Part shown: piece after piece, positions 1-8,619 of the stretch
Numbering within the stretch: the stretch's first letter is position 1
Layout: each line of letters begins with the position of its first letter
Source of the DNA: Granulicella sp.
GTDB taxonomy: Bacteria; Acidobacteriota; Terriglobia; Terriglobales; Acidobacteriaceae
Direction of reading: 5' to 3'
Assembly: GCA_027365345.1 (NCBI GenBank)
Contig: DAHXNO010000077.1
Coordinates: forward strand, 1-35,416
Length of the DNA stretch: 35,416 bases
The notes under the pieces: generated by a model
What the model saw: the letters and a program-made list of their open reading frames with translations, nothing else
Databases searched by the model: none
What the model was told of the DNA's origin: nothing
Program-made: the position numbers and the translations under genes

Positions 1-1481
1 GCTATCCGGATCGATCCTTCGCCACCCGCCACCCTATCGAGTACCCTCTGTGGATCGACCGCGAGCGCGCCGGCTTCTCCGCCTGGTATGAACTCTTTCC
101 CCGCTCCACCTCACCCATCCCCAACCAGCATGGAACCCTGCGCGATGCGGCCGCGCTGGTCCCGCAGATAGCCTCCATGGGCTTCGACGTGCTCTACCTT
201 CCGCCCATCCATCCCATCGGCACAACCTTCCGCAAGGGCCGCAACAACTCCACCACCCCTGACGCGGACGACGTCGGCAGCCCCTGGGCCATCGGCAACA
301 GCAGCCTCGGAGGCGACCACGGTGACGGAGGCCACACCTCCATCCATCCCGACCTTGGCACGTTCGCTGACTTCGACCACCTGATCCAAACCGTGCAAGC
401 GCACCACATGGAGCTGGCCCTCGATATCGCCTTCCAATGCAGCCCGGACCACCCCTGGGTCAAGGAGCATCCCGCATGGTTCAATCACCGCCCGGACGGC
501 AGCATCCAGTACGCAGAGAATCCCCCCAAAAAGTATCAGGACATCTACCCGCTGAACTTCGAATCCACCGACTGGCGCGGCCTCTGGGATGAGCTCTACA
601 ACGTCTTCATGTTCTGGATCGACCGCGGCGTCCGCATCTTTCGCGTGGACAATCCCCACACCAAGCCTTTTCCCTTCTGGGAGTGGTGCATCGCGGAGAT
701 TCACAAATCCACGCCGGAGGCCATCTTTCTCTCCGAAGCCTTCACCCGCCCCCACCTCATGTACACCCTGGCCAAGGGCGGCTACACCCAGTCGTACACG
801 TACTTCACCTGGCGCACCACCAAGCAGGAGCTACAGACTTACTTTGAAGAGATCTGCAATCCGCCGGTCTCCACCTTCTTCCGCCCCAACCTCTGGCCGA
901 ACACTCCAGACATCCTTCACGCCCAGTTTCAGGTGGAAGACATCGACCATCGCCGCGCCATCTTCCGGCAGAGGATCGTCCTGGCCACCACACTCTCCTC
1001 CAACTACGGCATCTATGGCCCGGCCTACGAACTTCTGGAGGGTCGTCCGGCCAAGCCCGCGCCGGGCAAAACCTCCAGCGAAGAATACCTGGACAGCGAA
1101 AAGTATCAGATCCGGCAGTGGGACCGCTCGGCGCCCCACTCCATCGCGCCCTTCCTCACAGAGCTCAACCGGATCCGCCGCGCCCATCCCGCGCTGCAAC
1201 ACAACCAGGCTCTGTGCTTCCACAACATCCCCAACGACCAACTCCTTGCGTACTCCAAGTCCTTCGCCGGCAACACTCTCCTGGTGATCGTCAACCTTGA
1301 CCCGTTGCACGAGCAAAGCGGAGTTCTGGACCTCAACATGCCTGCCCTGAACCTTCCCTGGCAGTGCAGCTTTGACGTTCAGGATCTCCTCACCGGAGCC
1401 ATCTACCACTGGCGCGATCAATGGAACTACGTGGCTCTCACGCCCTCGGCCACCGCCCACATCTTTCTCATTCTTCCCTGA
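1..1481 (+). CDS. glgE: GlgE, alpha-1,4-glucan:maltose-1-phosphate maltosyltransferase (5' end cut by window)
   Basis: The reading frame is open from base 3, so the start lies upstream; 492 codons plus stop are visible of a protein that is normally about 650-700 residues. GlgE is a cytoplasmic GH13 enzyme that transfers maltosyl units from maltose-1-phosphate to alpha-1,4-glucan chains, the last chain-building step of the trehalose-to-glucan route (TreS, Mak, GlgE, GlgB). Visible hallmarks are FSAWYELFPRS, GFDVLYLPPIHPIG followed by FRKGRNN, the nucleophile region IFRVDNPHTKP (Asp codon at 648-650) and the acid/base region FLSEAFTRP (Glu codon at 735-737). The IFRVDNPHTKP and FRKGRNN motifs are typical of GlgE and separate it from ordinary amylases. 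The rest of the pathway would be expected upstream, outside the window. The gene ends only 23 bases before an alpha-glucosidase relic. Confidence 0.93.
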   Translation, partial: YPDRSFATRHPIEYPLWIDRERAGFSAWYELFPRSTSPIPNQHGTLRDAAALVPQIASMGFDVLYLPPIHPIGTTFRKGRNNSTTPDADDVGSPWAIGNSSLGGDHGDGGHTSIHPDLGTFADFDHLIQTVQAHHMELALDIAFQCSPDHPWVKEHPAWFNHRPDGSIQYAENPPKKYQDIYPLNFESTDWRGLWDELYNVFMFWIDRGVRIFRVDNPHTKPFPFWEWCIAEIHKSTPEAIFLSEAFTRPHLMYTLAKGGYTQSYTYFTWRTTKQELQTYFEEICNPPVSTFFRPNLWPNTPDILHAQFQVEDIDHRRAIFRQRIVLATTLSSNYGIYGPAYELLEGRPAKPAPGKTSSEEYLDSEKYQIRQWDRSAPHSIAPFLTELNRIRRAHPALQHNQALCFHNIPNDQLLAYSKSFAGNTLLVIVNLDPLHEQSGVLDLNMPALNLPWQCSFDVQDLLTGAIYHWRDQWNYVALTPSATAHIFLILP

Positions 1482-1504
1482 CGAGCCGTAAAACCCCGGC
1501 ACGC

Positions 1505-1694
1505 CAGAATCGAAAATTCACACCGCTCGCTCGCACACTCCTCATCCCTTCTTCAACGGCCCTCTTCCTGTCTACAGCTCTCGGTCCTGCGCAAACGCAG
1601 ACCCAGCCCTACACCCTATCCCCGGTGGCAGCAAGCCATTGGCTATCCCATCTATCCGTGCAGCTTTCAGCACACCAACAAACCCGGACGAATC
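1505..1694 (+). pseudogene. Decayed 5' fragment of a secreted GH13 alpha-glucosidase (relic of the gene at 3188)
   Basis: This stretch aligns with the first ~190 bases of the intact alpha-glucosidase gene at 3188. It covers the signal-peptide region and the first barrel strand. By hand count about 78 of the first 102 bases match (roughly 76%), and similarity continues through the part encoding WWQHAIVYEIYPRSF. The ATG has become CAG, a deletion of about 5 bases near 1627-1635 shifts the frame, and the similarity stops at the 3' end of the reverse-strand antiporter gene. It therefore cannot be expressed as the original protein. It most likely records a former tandem paralogue or partial duplication directly downstream of glgE. 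No other part of the gene was found between here and 3188. Confidence 0.8.
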
Positions 1695-1696
1695 GC

Positions 1697-2947
1697 TTAA
1701 CCCGATGAAGCAGACGAGCTGCCCTCGGCTTGTTTCGCCCGCACCGTCGCAACCAGTCCCAACCCATTGGTAAGCAAAATAAGAGCGAACGTGAGCGACG
1801 GAAGAAACATCAGCTCCTTTGGCTTTGCCTGAATCACCTCCAACGCCAGAACGGCTGTAATCAATCCGCGAGGAATGAGTACCGTCGCCAATTCAAGTTC
1901 ATGCGACTTGCGCCCTCGCCACACAACTCGGCTCATCTGGACCGACAAAGCCCGAGCGGCCAGGATGACCAGCAAAAGTCCAATGCTCGGAAGCAACTGC
2001 CGCCTCAGCCCTCGAAACTGAATCATGGCTCCCAGAAGTACAAAGAAAAAGCTCCTGACCAGAAAGGCCAGCTCCGAGTGAAATGACAGGATTTGAATGC
2101 CCTCATTGACGGAATTGAATTCCAATTCAAGTCCACGCAAAACGCTATCCGGCCCCAGAAGATTGGCGAGTGTTGCGCCAAATACCATCACAGCAAACAG
2201 ATCGCTGCCGCCCACGGCGTGCGTGCCAGAGAACACGATCAGCAGCGCGCCAAAGGACAAAGCCTGCCAGAATCTGTGATCCAGGATCTTACGCAGTAAC
2301 CGCGACCAGAGGAAGCCCGTCCCAACGCCAATAACAAATCCCACCAGAAAGTGAAAGACGGACTGCAACACCATCCCGCCCAGGATGGCTTGGCCGCTGC
2401 TGCGGCTCGCCACTCCCTCGGCAACCAGGCTCAGCAGCACGCCGACGACGAGCGCCCCAAGGCCGTCGCCAAAGGCGGATTCAATAACCAGCGTCGTCTT
2501 TAGTTCGGGCCCCAGATTCATCTGCTCCAGCATGGGCAAGACAATCGACCCGCTCATACATGCCAGCGCTGCACCTGCCAGCAGAGAGGCCATGCGGCCC
2601 ATCCCAAGCACATGTGCACAGAAAAGATGTACGCCCTCCATTGTCAGCGCATAGCTGAGCACAGCCAGAACACTACCGGCGGCAAACTGCTTGCGCGCAT
2701 GCCGGATATCCAGCTCCAAACCCGCTGAAAACAGAATCAAAATGAGCGCTAGCGTCCCAACTCCGCGCGCCACCTCGGGAAATCGTCCCGCATCGATCCA
2801 GTGAAGCCCGGGACCCAAAGCAATTCCGCAAAGCAGCAGAACCACAACGTCCGGCACGTGCGTGCGATAGGCAAAGCGGTTCGCCAGATACGCCAGTACG
2901 AGCAACCCGCCCAGTAGTCCCCAGAAATTGGTCAGCGTGATGGACAT
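1697..2947 (-). CDS. Monovalent cation:proton antiporter (CPA family), membrane domain only
   Basis: A 416-residue hydrophobic protein with about a dozen predicted membrane segments from its first residues (LLGGLLVLAYLANRF, VVVLLLCGIALGPGLHWI) to the C-terminus. Typical CPA exchanger features are the GIALGPG turn, ILILFSAGLELDI, and the mid-protein VIESAFGDGLGALVVG segment, where the acidic residues of the ion site are expected. Such proteins swap Na+ or K+ for protons across the inner membrane and serve pH or ion homeostasis. No TrkA-N/RCK regulatory domain follows the membrane domain, unlike full-length Kef proteins. The gene sits alone on the reverse strand, wedged between an alpha-glucosidase relic and the intact alpha-glucosidase, which suggests it was inserted there. 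The start is the ATG at 2947; the ribosome site is weak. Ion specificity cannot be read from the sequence. Confidence 0.88.
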   Translation of the reverse strand: MSITLTNFWGLLGGLLVLAYLANRFAYRTHVPDVVVLLLCGIALGPGLHWIDAGRFPEVARGVGTLALILILFSAGLELDIRHARKQFAAGSVLAVLSYALTMEGVHLFCAHVLGMGRMASLLAGAALACMSGSIVLPMLEQMNLGPELKTTLVIESAFGDGLGALVVGVLLSLVAEGVASRSSGQAILGGMVLQSVFHFLVGFVIGVGTGFLWSRLLRKILDHRFWQALSFGALLIVFSGTHAVGGSDLFAVMVFGATLANLLGPDSVLRGLELEFNSVNEGIQILSFHSELAFLVRSFFFVLLGAMIQFRGLRRQLLPSIGLLLVILAARALSVQMSRVVWRGRKSHELELATVLIPRGLITAVLALEVIQAKPKELMFLPSLTFALILLTNGLGLVATVRAKQAEGSSSASSG

Positions 2948-2957
2948 CCCGTCTTTA

Positions 2958-2970
2958 GAGTAAATTACTC
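2958..2970. promoter_or_regulatory. Perfect 13-base palindrome just upstream of the antiporter start
   Basis: GAGTAAATTACTC is a perfect 6+1+6 inverted repeat in an AT-rich island, 11 bases upstream of the antiporter ATG. Its size and position fit an operator for a dimeric regulator or a feature at the transcription start. No regulator is identified. Confidence 0.35.
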
Positions 2971-3083
2971 ATTCCCGTGGACGACGTTTGCCGCCCCGCC
3001 CTCGCGTAGTCGACTCGGCCCTGGCCAACAACAACCGCATCCTTCCGATAGCGCTCAAAGATTACTTCTAAGCGCGCAACGAC

Positions 3084-3127
3084 ATTCTCAAGCCTGCGTA
3101 GCGGTATCCTTAAGCCTGCGCAGGCGT
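3084..3127. repeat. Two tandem imperfect 22-base repeats upstream of the alpha-glucosidase gene
   Basis: Units 3084-3105 and 3106-3127 match at 17 of 22 positions by hand count and share the core AAGCCTGCG at exactly two helical turns. A weaker third resemblance (TTCTAAGCGCG) lies just before, at about 3066-3076. The block ends 60 bases before the alpha-glucosidase ATG, so a repeated binding site for a regulator is plausible. This is inference from position and spacing only. Confidence 0.4.
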
Positions 3128-3187
3128 CTAGCCATTCACCCCACATCCCATGGCTGCGCAAGTTACAACACTGGGGCTCAACTATCT

Positions 3188-4933
3188 ATGGACCGCAAAT
3201 TCACACCGCTCGCACGTACCCTTCTTCTCCTCTCTTCAGCAGCCATCTTCCTGCCTGCGGCCCTCGGCCAGGCGCAATCGCAGACCCAGATCCACACCCA
3301 AGCTACCCCTTGGTGGCAGCACGCCATCGTCTATGAGATCTATCCGCGCAGCTTTCAAGACACAAACGGAGACGGCATCGGAGACATCCCTGGAATCATC
3401 CAGAGGCTCGACTACCTCCAGCAACTGGGTGTCAACGCCATCTGGCTCACGCCCATCTACCCATCGCCCCAAAAGGACTTTGGCTACGACATCTCCAACT
3501 ATGAAGCGATCGATCCCATGTACGGAACCATGGCTGACTTCGATCGCCTTCTCTCCGCAGCCAAGGCGCATCACATCCGCGTGCTGATGGATATGGTCCT
3601 GAACCATACCTCCGATCAGTCTGCATGGTTCAAAGAAAGCCGCAGCTCCCGCAACAATCCCAAGCGCGACTGGTACATCTGGCGCGATGGCAAGGGACCC
3701 GGAATCCCTCCCAACAACTGGGAAAGCGCCTTCGGAGGCTCTGCCTGGACCTACGATCCAACCACCAGACAGTGGTACTACCACGCCTTCCTCGCCGCCC
3801 AGCCTGACCTCAACTGGCGCAACCCGCAGGTGCAAAAGGCGATGTTCGATGTCTGCCGCTTCTGGTTGAACAAGGGAGTCGCCGGCTTCCGCCTGGACGC
3901 CGTCCCCAACCTCTTTGAAGATCCCGAACTGCGCGATGAGCAGGTGCTACCCGGCAAAAACGCCTACGGCGACCCCAATCTTAACCCCGACCGCACCGAA
4001 GATCTTCCTGAGGTTCACGCCGTCATGCGCTCCCTGCGCAAACTTGTAGACAGCTATCCCGGCGACCGCGTGCTCATCGGCGAGACCTATCTGCCCAATA
4101 TCAAAGATCAGCTCGCCTGGTACGGCGGAGCCCGGCATGATGAATTGCAGTTACCCATGGATATGCAGGTCGGCTTTATCAACCGGCTGGACGCCTCCAC
4201 CTTCCGCGAGAAGATCGATCAGGCGGAGACCCAGCTCGACGGAGCCATGCCGCTCTTTGTCTTCGATAATCACGACAATCCACGCAGTTGGAACCGCTAC
4301 GGAGACGGCATCCACAACCAGGCCATCGCGCGCATCATCGCCACCATCCTGCTCACCACCCGCTCGGCCGACCTCATGTACTACGGACAGGAGATCGGCA
4401 TGACCACCACGCCTCCTGCGTCGCTCGCTCAAGTACGCGATCCCGCCGCCCTCCGTGGATGGCCGGCCTACAAGGGACGCGACGGAGAAAGAACCCCGAT
4501 GCAATGGACCAGCGGAAAAGATGCCGGCTTCAGCACCGCGGCTGCTACCTGGCTCCCTATTCCAGCCAGCTACAAGCAGGTAAACGTAGCCGCGGAGTCT
4601 GCCCAGCCCGGCTCTCTGCTCAACTGGTACAAGCGCCTCATCGCCCTGCGTAGCCAGATCCCAGCTCTCTATCGCGGAAACAACATCATGGTCGATCGAT
4701 CCGACCCCAATGTTCTGTCCTATCTCCGTCAGCTCCCCGGCCAGGCTAATGCCGTTCTGGTTGCCATCAACTTCACCGCTCAACCCCACACCGTCTCCTA
4801 TCACCTCCGCGACCAGGGCATCAAAACCTCTACGGCGCACGCTTTGCTTCGAGACCAGGCCGTGGATCAAACGGTCAACCTGCACCACCTAACCCTGCCA
4901 CCCTTTGCGGTCTTCATCGGTCAAATCCCGTAG
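3188..4933 (+). CDS. Secreted GH13 alpha-glucosidase (oligo-glucosidase type)
   Basis: A 581-residue protein that hydrolyses terminal alpha-glucosidic bonds in malto-oligosaccharides or related glucosides. The N-terminus (RKFTPLARTLLLLSSAAIF, then LPAALG before QAQ) is a signal peptide, so it should act outside the inner membrane. WWQHAIVYEIYPRSFQDTNG opens the catalytic barrel. The catalytic triad is visible: nucleophile Asp237 in GFRLDAVPNLF, acid/base Glu299 in VLIGETYLP, and Asp363 in FDNHDNP. A beta-sheet C-terminal domain ends the protein. The length is normal for alpha-glucosidases. It lies just upstream of a secreted GH65 enzyme on the same strand, which suggests joint use of glucose disaccharides. 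Exact linkage preference (maltose, isomaltose, trehalose) cannot be decided; trehalose synthase is less likely because of the export signal. Confidence 0.9.
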   Translation: MDRKFTPLARTLLLLSSAAIFLPAALGQAQSQTQIHTQATPWWQHAIVYEIYPRSFQDTNGDGIGDIPGIIQRLDYLQQLGVNAIWLTPIYPSPQKDFGYDISNYEAIDPMYGTMADFDRLLSAAKAHHIRVLMDMVLNHTSDQSAWFKESRSSRNNPKRDWYIWRDGKGPGIPPNNWESAFGGSAWTYDPTTRQWYYHAFLAAQPDLNWRNPQVQKAMFDVCRFWLNKGVAGFRLDAVPNLFEDPELRDEQVLPGKNAYGDPNLNPDRTEDLPEVHAVMRSLRKLVDSYPGDRVLIGETYLPNIKDQLAWYGGARHDELQLPMDMQVGFINRLDASTFREKIDQAETQLDGAMPLFVFDNHDNPRSWNRYGDGIHNQAIARIIATILLTTRSADLMYYGQEIGMTTTPPASLAQVRDPAALRGWPAYKGRDGERTPMQWTSGKDAGFSTAAATWLPIPASYKQVNVAAESAQPGSLLNWYKRLIALRSQIPALYRGNNIMVDRSDPNVLSYLRQLPGQANAVLVAINFTAQPHTVSYHLRDQGIKTSTAHALLRDQAVDQTVNLHHLTLPPFAVFIGQIP

Positions 4934-5012
4934 CGCCGATGGAACCTCCGGACCCCGCTCCGCTGAAACCAGAAGCGGAAACGCATCTCTCCTGCTTCAG
5001 AAAGAGGTTGTC

Positions 5013-7508
5013 GTGCGAACGTCCAAAGCCACAGAGTGGCTGTGCGGCCAGGAACCAAACCAGTCTCTCCGGCGCGGATCTCTGCAATCCTCCTTCCTGA
5101 CGCTCACCGCCGTCCTGCTCCTGCTGCTGCTCCACGTCCGTCCGGCCCTTGCCGGCGCAGCAAGCACGGCTCCGATTGCCACTCGCTCGGACACAACCCA
5201 TCCTGCGGCAGCAAACCAAACCCCTTCCCCCGACAGCCATGCACACGCTACGCCGACTGCGGAGGACTCCTGGGTGTTCTCCAACAACGTCTATCAGCCG
5301 TTGAACTTCCTTCAGCAACCCTTCATCGGCAACGGCTATCTCGGCCTGCGCATCCCCGCCCTGGGAGCCGGCTATCAGGGAACAAACCTCGGCAAATCCG
5401 GCTTCCCCCTGGAGAATGATCGCTACACCTCCGCGCTCGTCGCTGGAGTCTATGCCAACATGCGAGGCTCGGATTTCATCGCTTCTCTACCCAACTGGTC
5501 CCAGATGGACCTCTCCATCTCCCAAAAGATCCTCAACCCCTATACCCCTCCCAGCCAGATCAGCCACTACCGCCAGACCCTGGATATGCGCACCGGCGTC
5601 GTCACCACATCCCTGCTCTGGACCCCCTCGCCCGGACGAGCAACTTGGGTTCGCTATACGGTTCTGGCCAACCGCGCCCACATGCACCTCGGCGAAGTCC
5701 AGCTCTGCTTCCGTCCGGCATGGAGCGGCTTTCTCACCCTCAACGCCTCGCTCAACGGCCACGGCGCGCAGCGGATCACCGCCTCCTCACGGGCCATCGA
5801 CCTCGCCGCCGACTCTGCCACGCTCACCCTCAAGACCCCCGGCCGCGGCACAGTCGTCGTCGAACAACAGATCCTGCTCCCCGGTAAAGGAGTCATCCCA
5901 TCCCGCCGCGCCGCGCTCGCTCCCGCAGCCGAGTCGGCCACCGCCGGAGTGCAATGGGTCATCCCCGTCACCGCCGGCCACACCTACCAGATCCTCAAGT
6001 ACGTCGGCATCTCCACCTCCAACGACCCCGGCTCGCCCGCCGCAGTCGCGGACCACACCACACGCGCCGCCGCGCGCAGCGGATGGCCCGCGCTCCTCGC
6101 CGCGCAACAGGCCGCCTGGGCGGCGCTGTGGAGCGGCGACATCATCACCCCCGGCAAGCCCAGCCTGCAGGACGCCATCCACGCGTCGTTTTACCTCCTC
6201 TACTCCAGCATCCGCGCAGGCCTGCACTGGAGCATCCCTCCCGCCGGCCTCTCCAGTGACAACTACGGCGGCGAGATCTTCTGGGATGCGGACACCTGGA
6301 TCTTCCCTTCTCTCTTGGCCTTCCATCCGAATCTTGCCCGGCCCATCGTGGACTTCCGCTACTACACTCTGGCCGCCGCCCGGGCCAACGCCCGTCGGGC
6401 CGCCTACAGCGGCGCCATGTGGGCCTGGGATAACGGACCCAGCGGCTCCTGCGGCGGGCTGGCGCCATGCTCCCACTACGAGGACCACCTTCAGTCAGAC
6501 ATAGCACTTGCCCAATGGCAGTACTACCAGGCCACTGGCGACCGAAGCTGGCTGGCCAGCCGCGGCTACCCCGTCATCCAGGCGGTAGCGCAGTTCTGGA
6601 TCAGCCGCGTCACCCTCGGTCCCGACCACAAATACCACATCAACGACGTCACCGGCCCCGACGAGTTCACAGATCACGTCAACGACGACGCAGCCACTAA
6701 CGCCGGAGCCGCCATCGCGCTGCTCGACGCCACCCTCGCTGCCCAGGCGCTCGGCCGCCAGCCAGACCCCCAATGGGCTCGCGTCGCCGCTGCCATCTCC
6801 ATCCCCGTCGACCCTGACGGCACGCACCCCGAGTATCAGGGATACACCCATCAGCCCATCAAACAGGCGGATGCCATTCTGATGACCTACCCCATCGGCT
6901 ATTTAACCGATGCCCACTCTGCCCGCCTGGACCTTGAGCGCTATACAGCAGTCACCGATCCCGGAGGCCCCGCCATGACCGCCTCTGTCGAAGGCATCAT
7001 CGCGGACCAACTGCGAACAGCCTCAAGCCCAAACTCCTCCGACCTCGAATACACCCTGCTCCAGCAGGCCTACCAGCCCTTCATCCGTGGAGCCTTCCAC
7101 CAGTTTCTGGAGACCCGATACCTGGTCCCCTCTGCGCGGCAAGGCCCACCCTGCTTCGACTTTGCTACCGGGGCCGGCGGATTCCTGCAGATGTTTCCCT
7201 TTGGCTTTGCCGGCTTGCGCTGGTCACCCTCCGCCCTGCTTCTAGCCCCCAACCTCCCACCACAACTCAGCGCAGGCATCCTCCTGCGCGGCATTCGCTA
7301 CCAGGGCAGATCTCTATCCATCGCCATCCAGCCGCACACCACTACCATCACCCTCCTCCACGGACCGCCGATCAACCTAGGCACTCCGCCTGGAATTCCC
7401 GGCGGCAGCCAGGTATTGGCGCCGCAGCACCCAGCGCGCCTCCCGACCTTCTCACCCACTCCTCCATCGGAGCCCCTCCCGCAGCCGTCCCAGACTGGCA
7501 GCCGCTGA
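5013..7508 (+). CDS. Secreted GH65 glycoside hydrolase, acid-trehalase-like
   Basis: I chose the GTG at 5013 because AAAGAGG ends 5 bases before it; the open frame runs further up to a TTG at 4905, inside the previous gene. The 831-residue product has a basic N-terminus, a leucine-rich core (FLTLTAVLLLLLLHV) and an ALA cleavage site, so it is exported. An N-terminal beta-sandwich (FIGNGYLGLRIP) is followed by the (alpha/alpha)6 barrel with GGEIFWDADTWIFPSLL and the family signature TGPDEFTDHVNDD, where Glu551 is the expected general acid. GH65 contains phosphorylases for trehalose, maltose and kojibiose, and hydrolases such as yeast acid trehalase. The export signal favours a hydrolase, since phosphorolysis outside the cell would waste the sugar phosphate. 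The substrate is inferred to be trehalose or another alpha-glucoside. Confidence 0.87.
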   Translation: MRTSKATEWLCGQEPNQSLRRGSLQSSFLTLTAVLLLLLLHVRPALAGAASTAPIATRSDTTHPAAANQTPSPDSHAHATPTAEDSWVFSNNVYQPLNFLQQPFIGNGYLGLRIPALGAGYQGTNLGKSGFPLENDRYTSALVAGVYANMRGSDFIASLPNWSQMDLSISQKILNPYTPPSQISHYRQTLDMRTGVVTTSLLWTPSPGRATWVRYTVLANRAHMHLGEVQLCFRPAWSGFLTLNASLNGHGAQRITASSRAIDLAADSATLTLKTPGRGTVVVEQQILLPGKGVIPSRRAALAPAAESATAGVQWVIPVTAGHTYQILKYVGISTSNDPGSPAAVADHTTRAAARSGWPALLAAQQAAWAALWSGDIITPGKPSLQDAIHASFYLLYSSIRAGLHWSIPPAGLSSDNYGGEIFWDADTWIFPSLLAFHPNLARPIVDFRYYTLAAARANARRAAYSGAMWAWDNGPSGSCGGLAPCSHYEDHLQSDIALAQWQYYQATGDRSWLASRGYPVIQAVAQFWISRVTLGPDHKYHINDVTGPDEFTDHVNDDAATNAGAAIALLDATLAAQALGRQPDPQWARVAAAISIPVDPDGTHPEYQGYTHQPIKQADAILMTYPIGYLTDAHSARLDLERYTAVTDPGGPAMTASVEGIIADQLRTASSPNSSDLEYTLLQQAYQPFIRGAFHQFLETRYLVPSARQGPPCFDFATGAGGFLQMFPFGFAGLRWSPSALLLAPNLPPQLSAGILLRGIRYQGRSLSIAIQPHTTTITLLHGPPINLGTPPGIPGGSQVLAPQHPARLPTFSPTPPSEPLPQPSQTGSR

Positions 7509-7577
7509 TCCGGCCCACCGCACGCCTACCCATCGCGGAGAAGATCACCCCACGCAACCCTCCGTGCAGCTGATCCT

Positions 7578-8402
7578 TTACCCTCGACCATCCGTAACGT
7601 ACGTCTGTTCCCTCCGCTCCCATGCCTCCATCACAGCCGCCACCAGACTAGCCAGATTCGACTCCACCGCCTCCGCATCCGGCGGAAGCGCAAAGTCGCG
7701 CAAAGTCTGTGAGGTAATTGGACCAATCGAGATACGCATTACTCCCTGCGGAAGCATCAGGCTCGCGGCCTCCAGCAAAGCAAGAAGGTTGGTTACGCTG
7801 GAACTGCTGGTAAAGGCAATCGCATCCGGCCAGCGCTCTTGCGCAGAGAAGAGCTCACCAATCGCCGCCATGGAATCGGCAGGGATCACGTTGCGGTAGA
7901 CTGGCACAACCGTGACCTCGGCCCCGGCTGCGCGAAGCGTATCCGGCAGAACCTCGCGCGCCTCCTCGGCACGCAGCAGAAGCAGACGCGACGGAGACCC
8001 ATCCGGTTGCACCGCATAGGGCAGCAACTCTTCCGCCAGCGACTCAGCCACAGCCTGCCGAGGAACCAGGTCCACTCGCAAGCCGGCAGCTTCCACGGCT
8101 CGCGCCGTGGCCGGGCCAATCGCCGCCACCTTCACTCCGGAAGGGAGCCCGGCGCAAAGCATCAAGCCAACACCCGCCAGGTGGCGTCCCAGGAACTCCA
8201 CGGCGTTCGCGCTGGTGAACAGCAGCCAGTGGAACGTCCCCAGACGCTCCCATGCCTCGTCCAGCGGAGCCAGGCTGCTAGGCTCCACCAGTTCGATCGT
8301 GGGGATCACAACCGGCTCAGCCCCCGCGGCAAAGAGTAAGTCAGCCAGCAAGGAGGCCTGCCGGGAAGCACGGGTGACAAGCACGCGAGGAGATCGGATC
8401 AT
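7578..8402 (-). CDS. hemD: Uroporphyrinogen-III synthase
   Basis: A 274-residue cytoplasmic enzyme that closes hydroxymethylbilane with inversion of ring D to give uroporphyrinogen III, the branch point for haem, sirohaem and cobalamin. The family is poorly conserved, but the two-lobe pattern is clear: it opens with SPRVLVTRASRQ, has LLFTSANAVEFL in the first lobe, KVAAIGPATARAV at the hinge and AIAFTSSSSVTNLL with ISIGPITSQTL in the second lobe. I chose the ATG at 8402 because it places the core strand VLVTRA right after the start; in-frame starts exist further up (ATG at 8429, and the frame reaches 8483) and add only a poorly conserved tail. No other haem gene is next to it. It is convergent with the GH65 gene. 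Confidence 0.88.
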   Translation of the reverse strand: MIRSPRVLVTRASRQASLLADLLFAAGAEPVVIPTIELVEPSSLAPLDEAWERLGTFHWLLFTSANAVEFLGRHLAGVGLMLCAGLPSGVKVAAIGPATARAVEAAGLRVDLVPRQAVAESLAEELLPYAVQPDGSPSRLLLLRAEEAREVLPDTLRAAGAEVTVVPVYRNVIPADSMAAIGELFSAQERWPDAIAFTSSSSVTNLLALLEAASLMLPQGVMRISIGPITSQTLRDFALPPDAEAVESNLASLVAAVMEAWERREQTYVTDGRG

Positions 8403-8570
8403 AGATCGGTTCCAGCTAGCATCCAGCATACCGCTCCAAGGCTTCGCAAGCTCTCCATCCCACGGCCAACACGGCTCACGCACCTTGTCCCAGCCAGATG
8501 CGGCTCAAAATACAACCTACTCACAAAGCGGTCCGGCCAACCCATCCGGCCAGCCCCTCCTGTACAGCAG

Positions 8571-8590
8571 AAAAGGCCGGGTGCCCGGCC
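8571..8590 (-). terminator. Intrinsic terminator of the alpha-mannosidase gene
   Basis: Read on the reverse strand, GGCCGGGCACCCGGCC is followed directly by TTTT. This is a 6-7 bp all-GC stem with a tiny loop and a short U-tract, about 30 bases past the GH38 stop codon. Confidence 0.75.
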
Positions 8591-8619
8591 ACTCTCCTGC
8601 TCCCATTCCGGATCACCTC

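Noticed and set aside
4905-5012. Extended N-terminus of the GH65 protein from a TTG inside the preceding gene
   Set aside because: It would put ~36 residues before the signal peptide and lacks a ribosome site, whereas the GTG at 5013 has AAAGAGG at good spacing.
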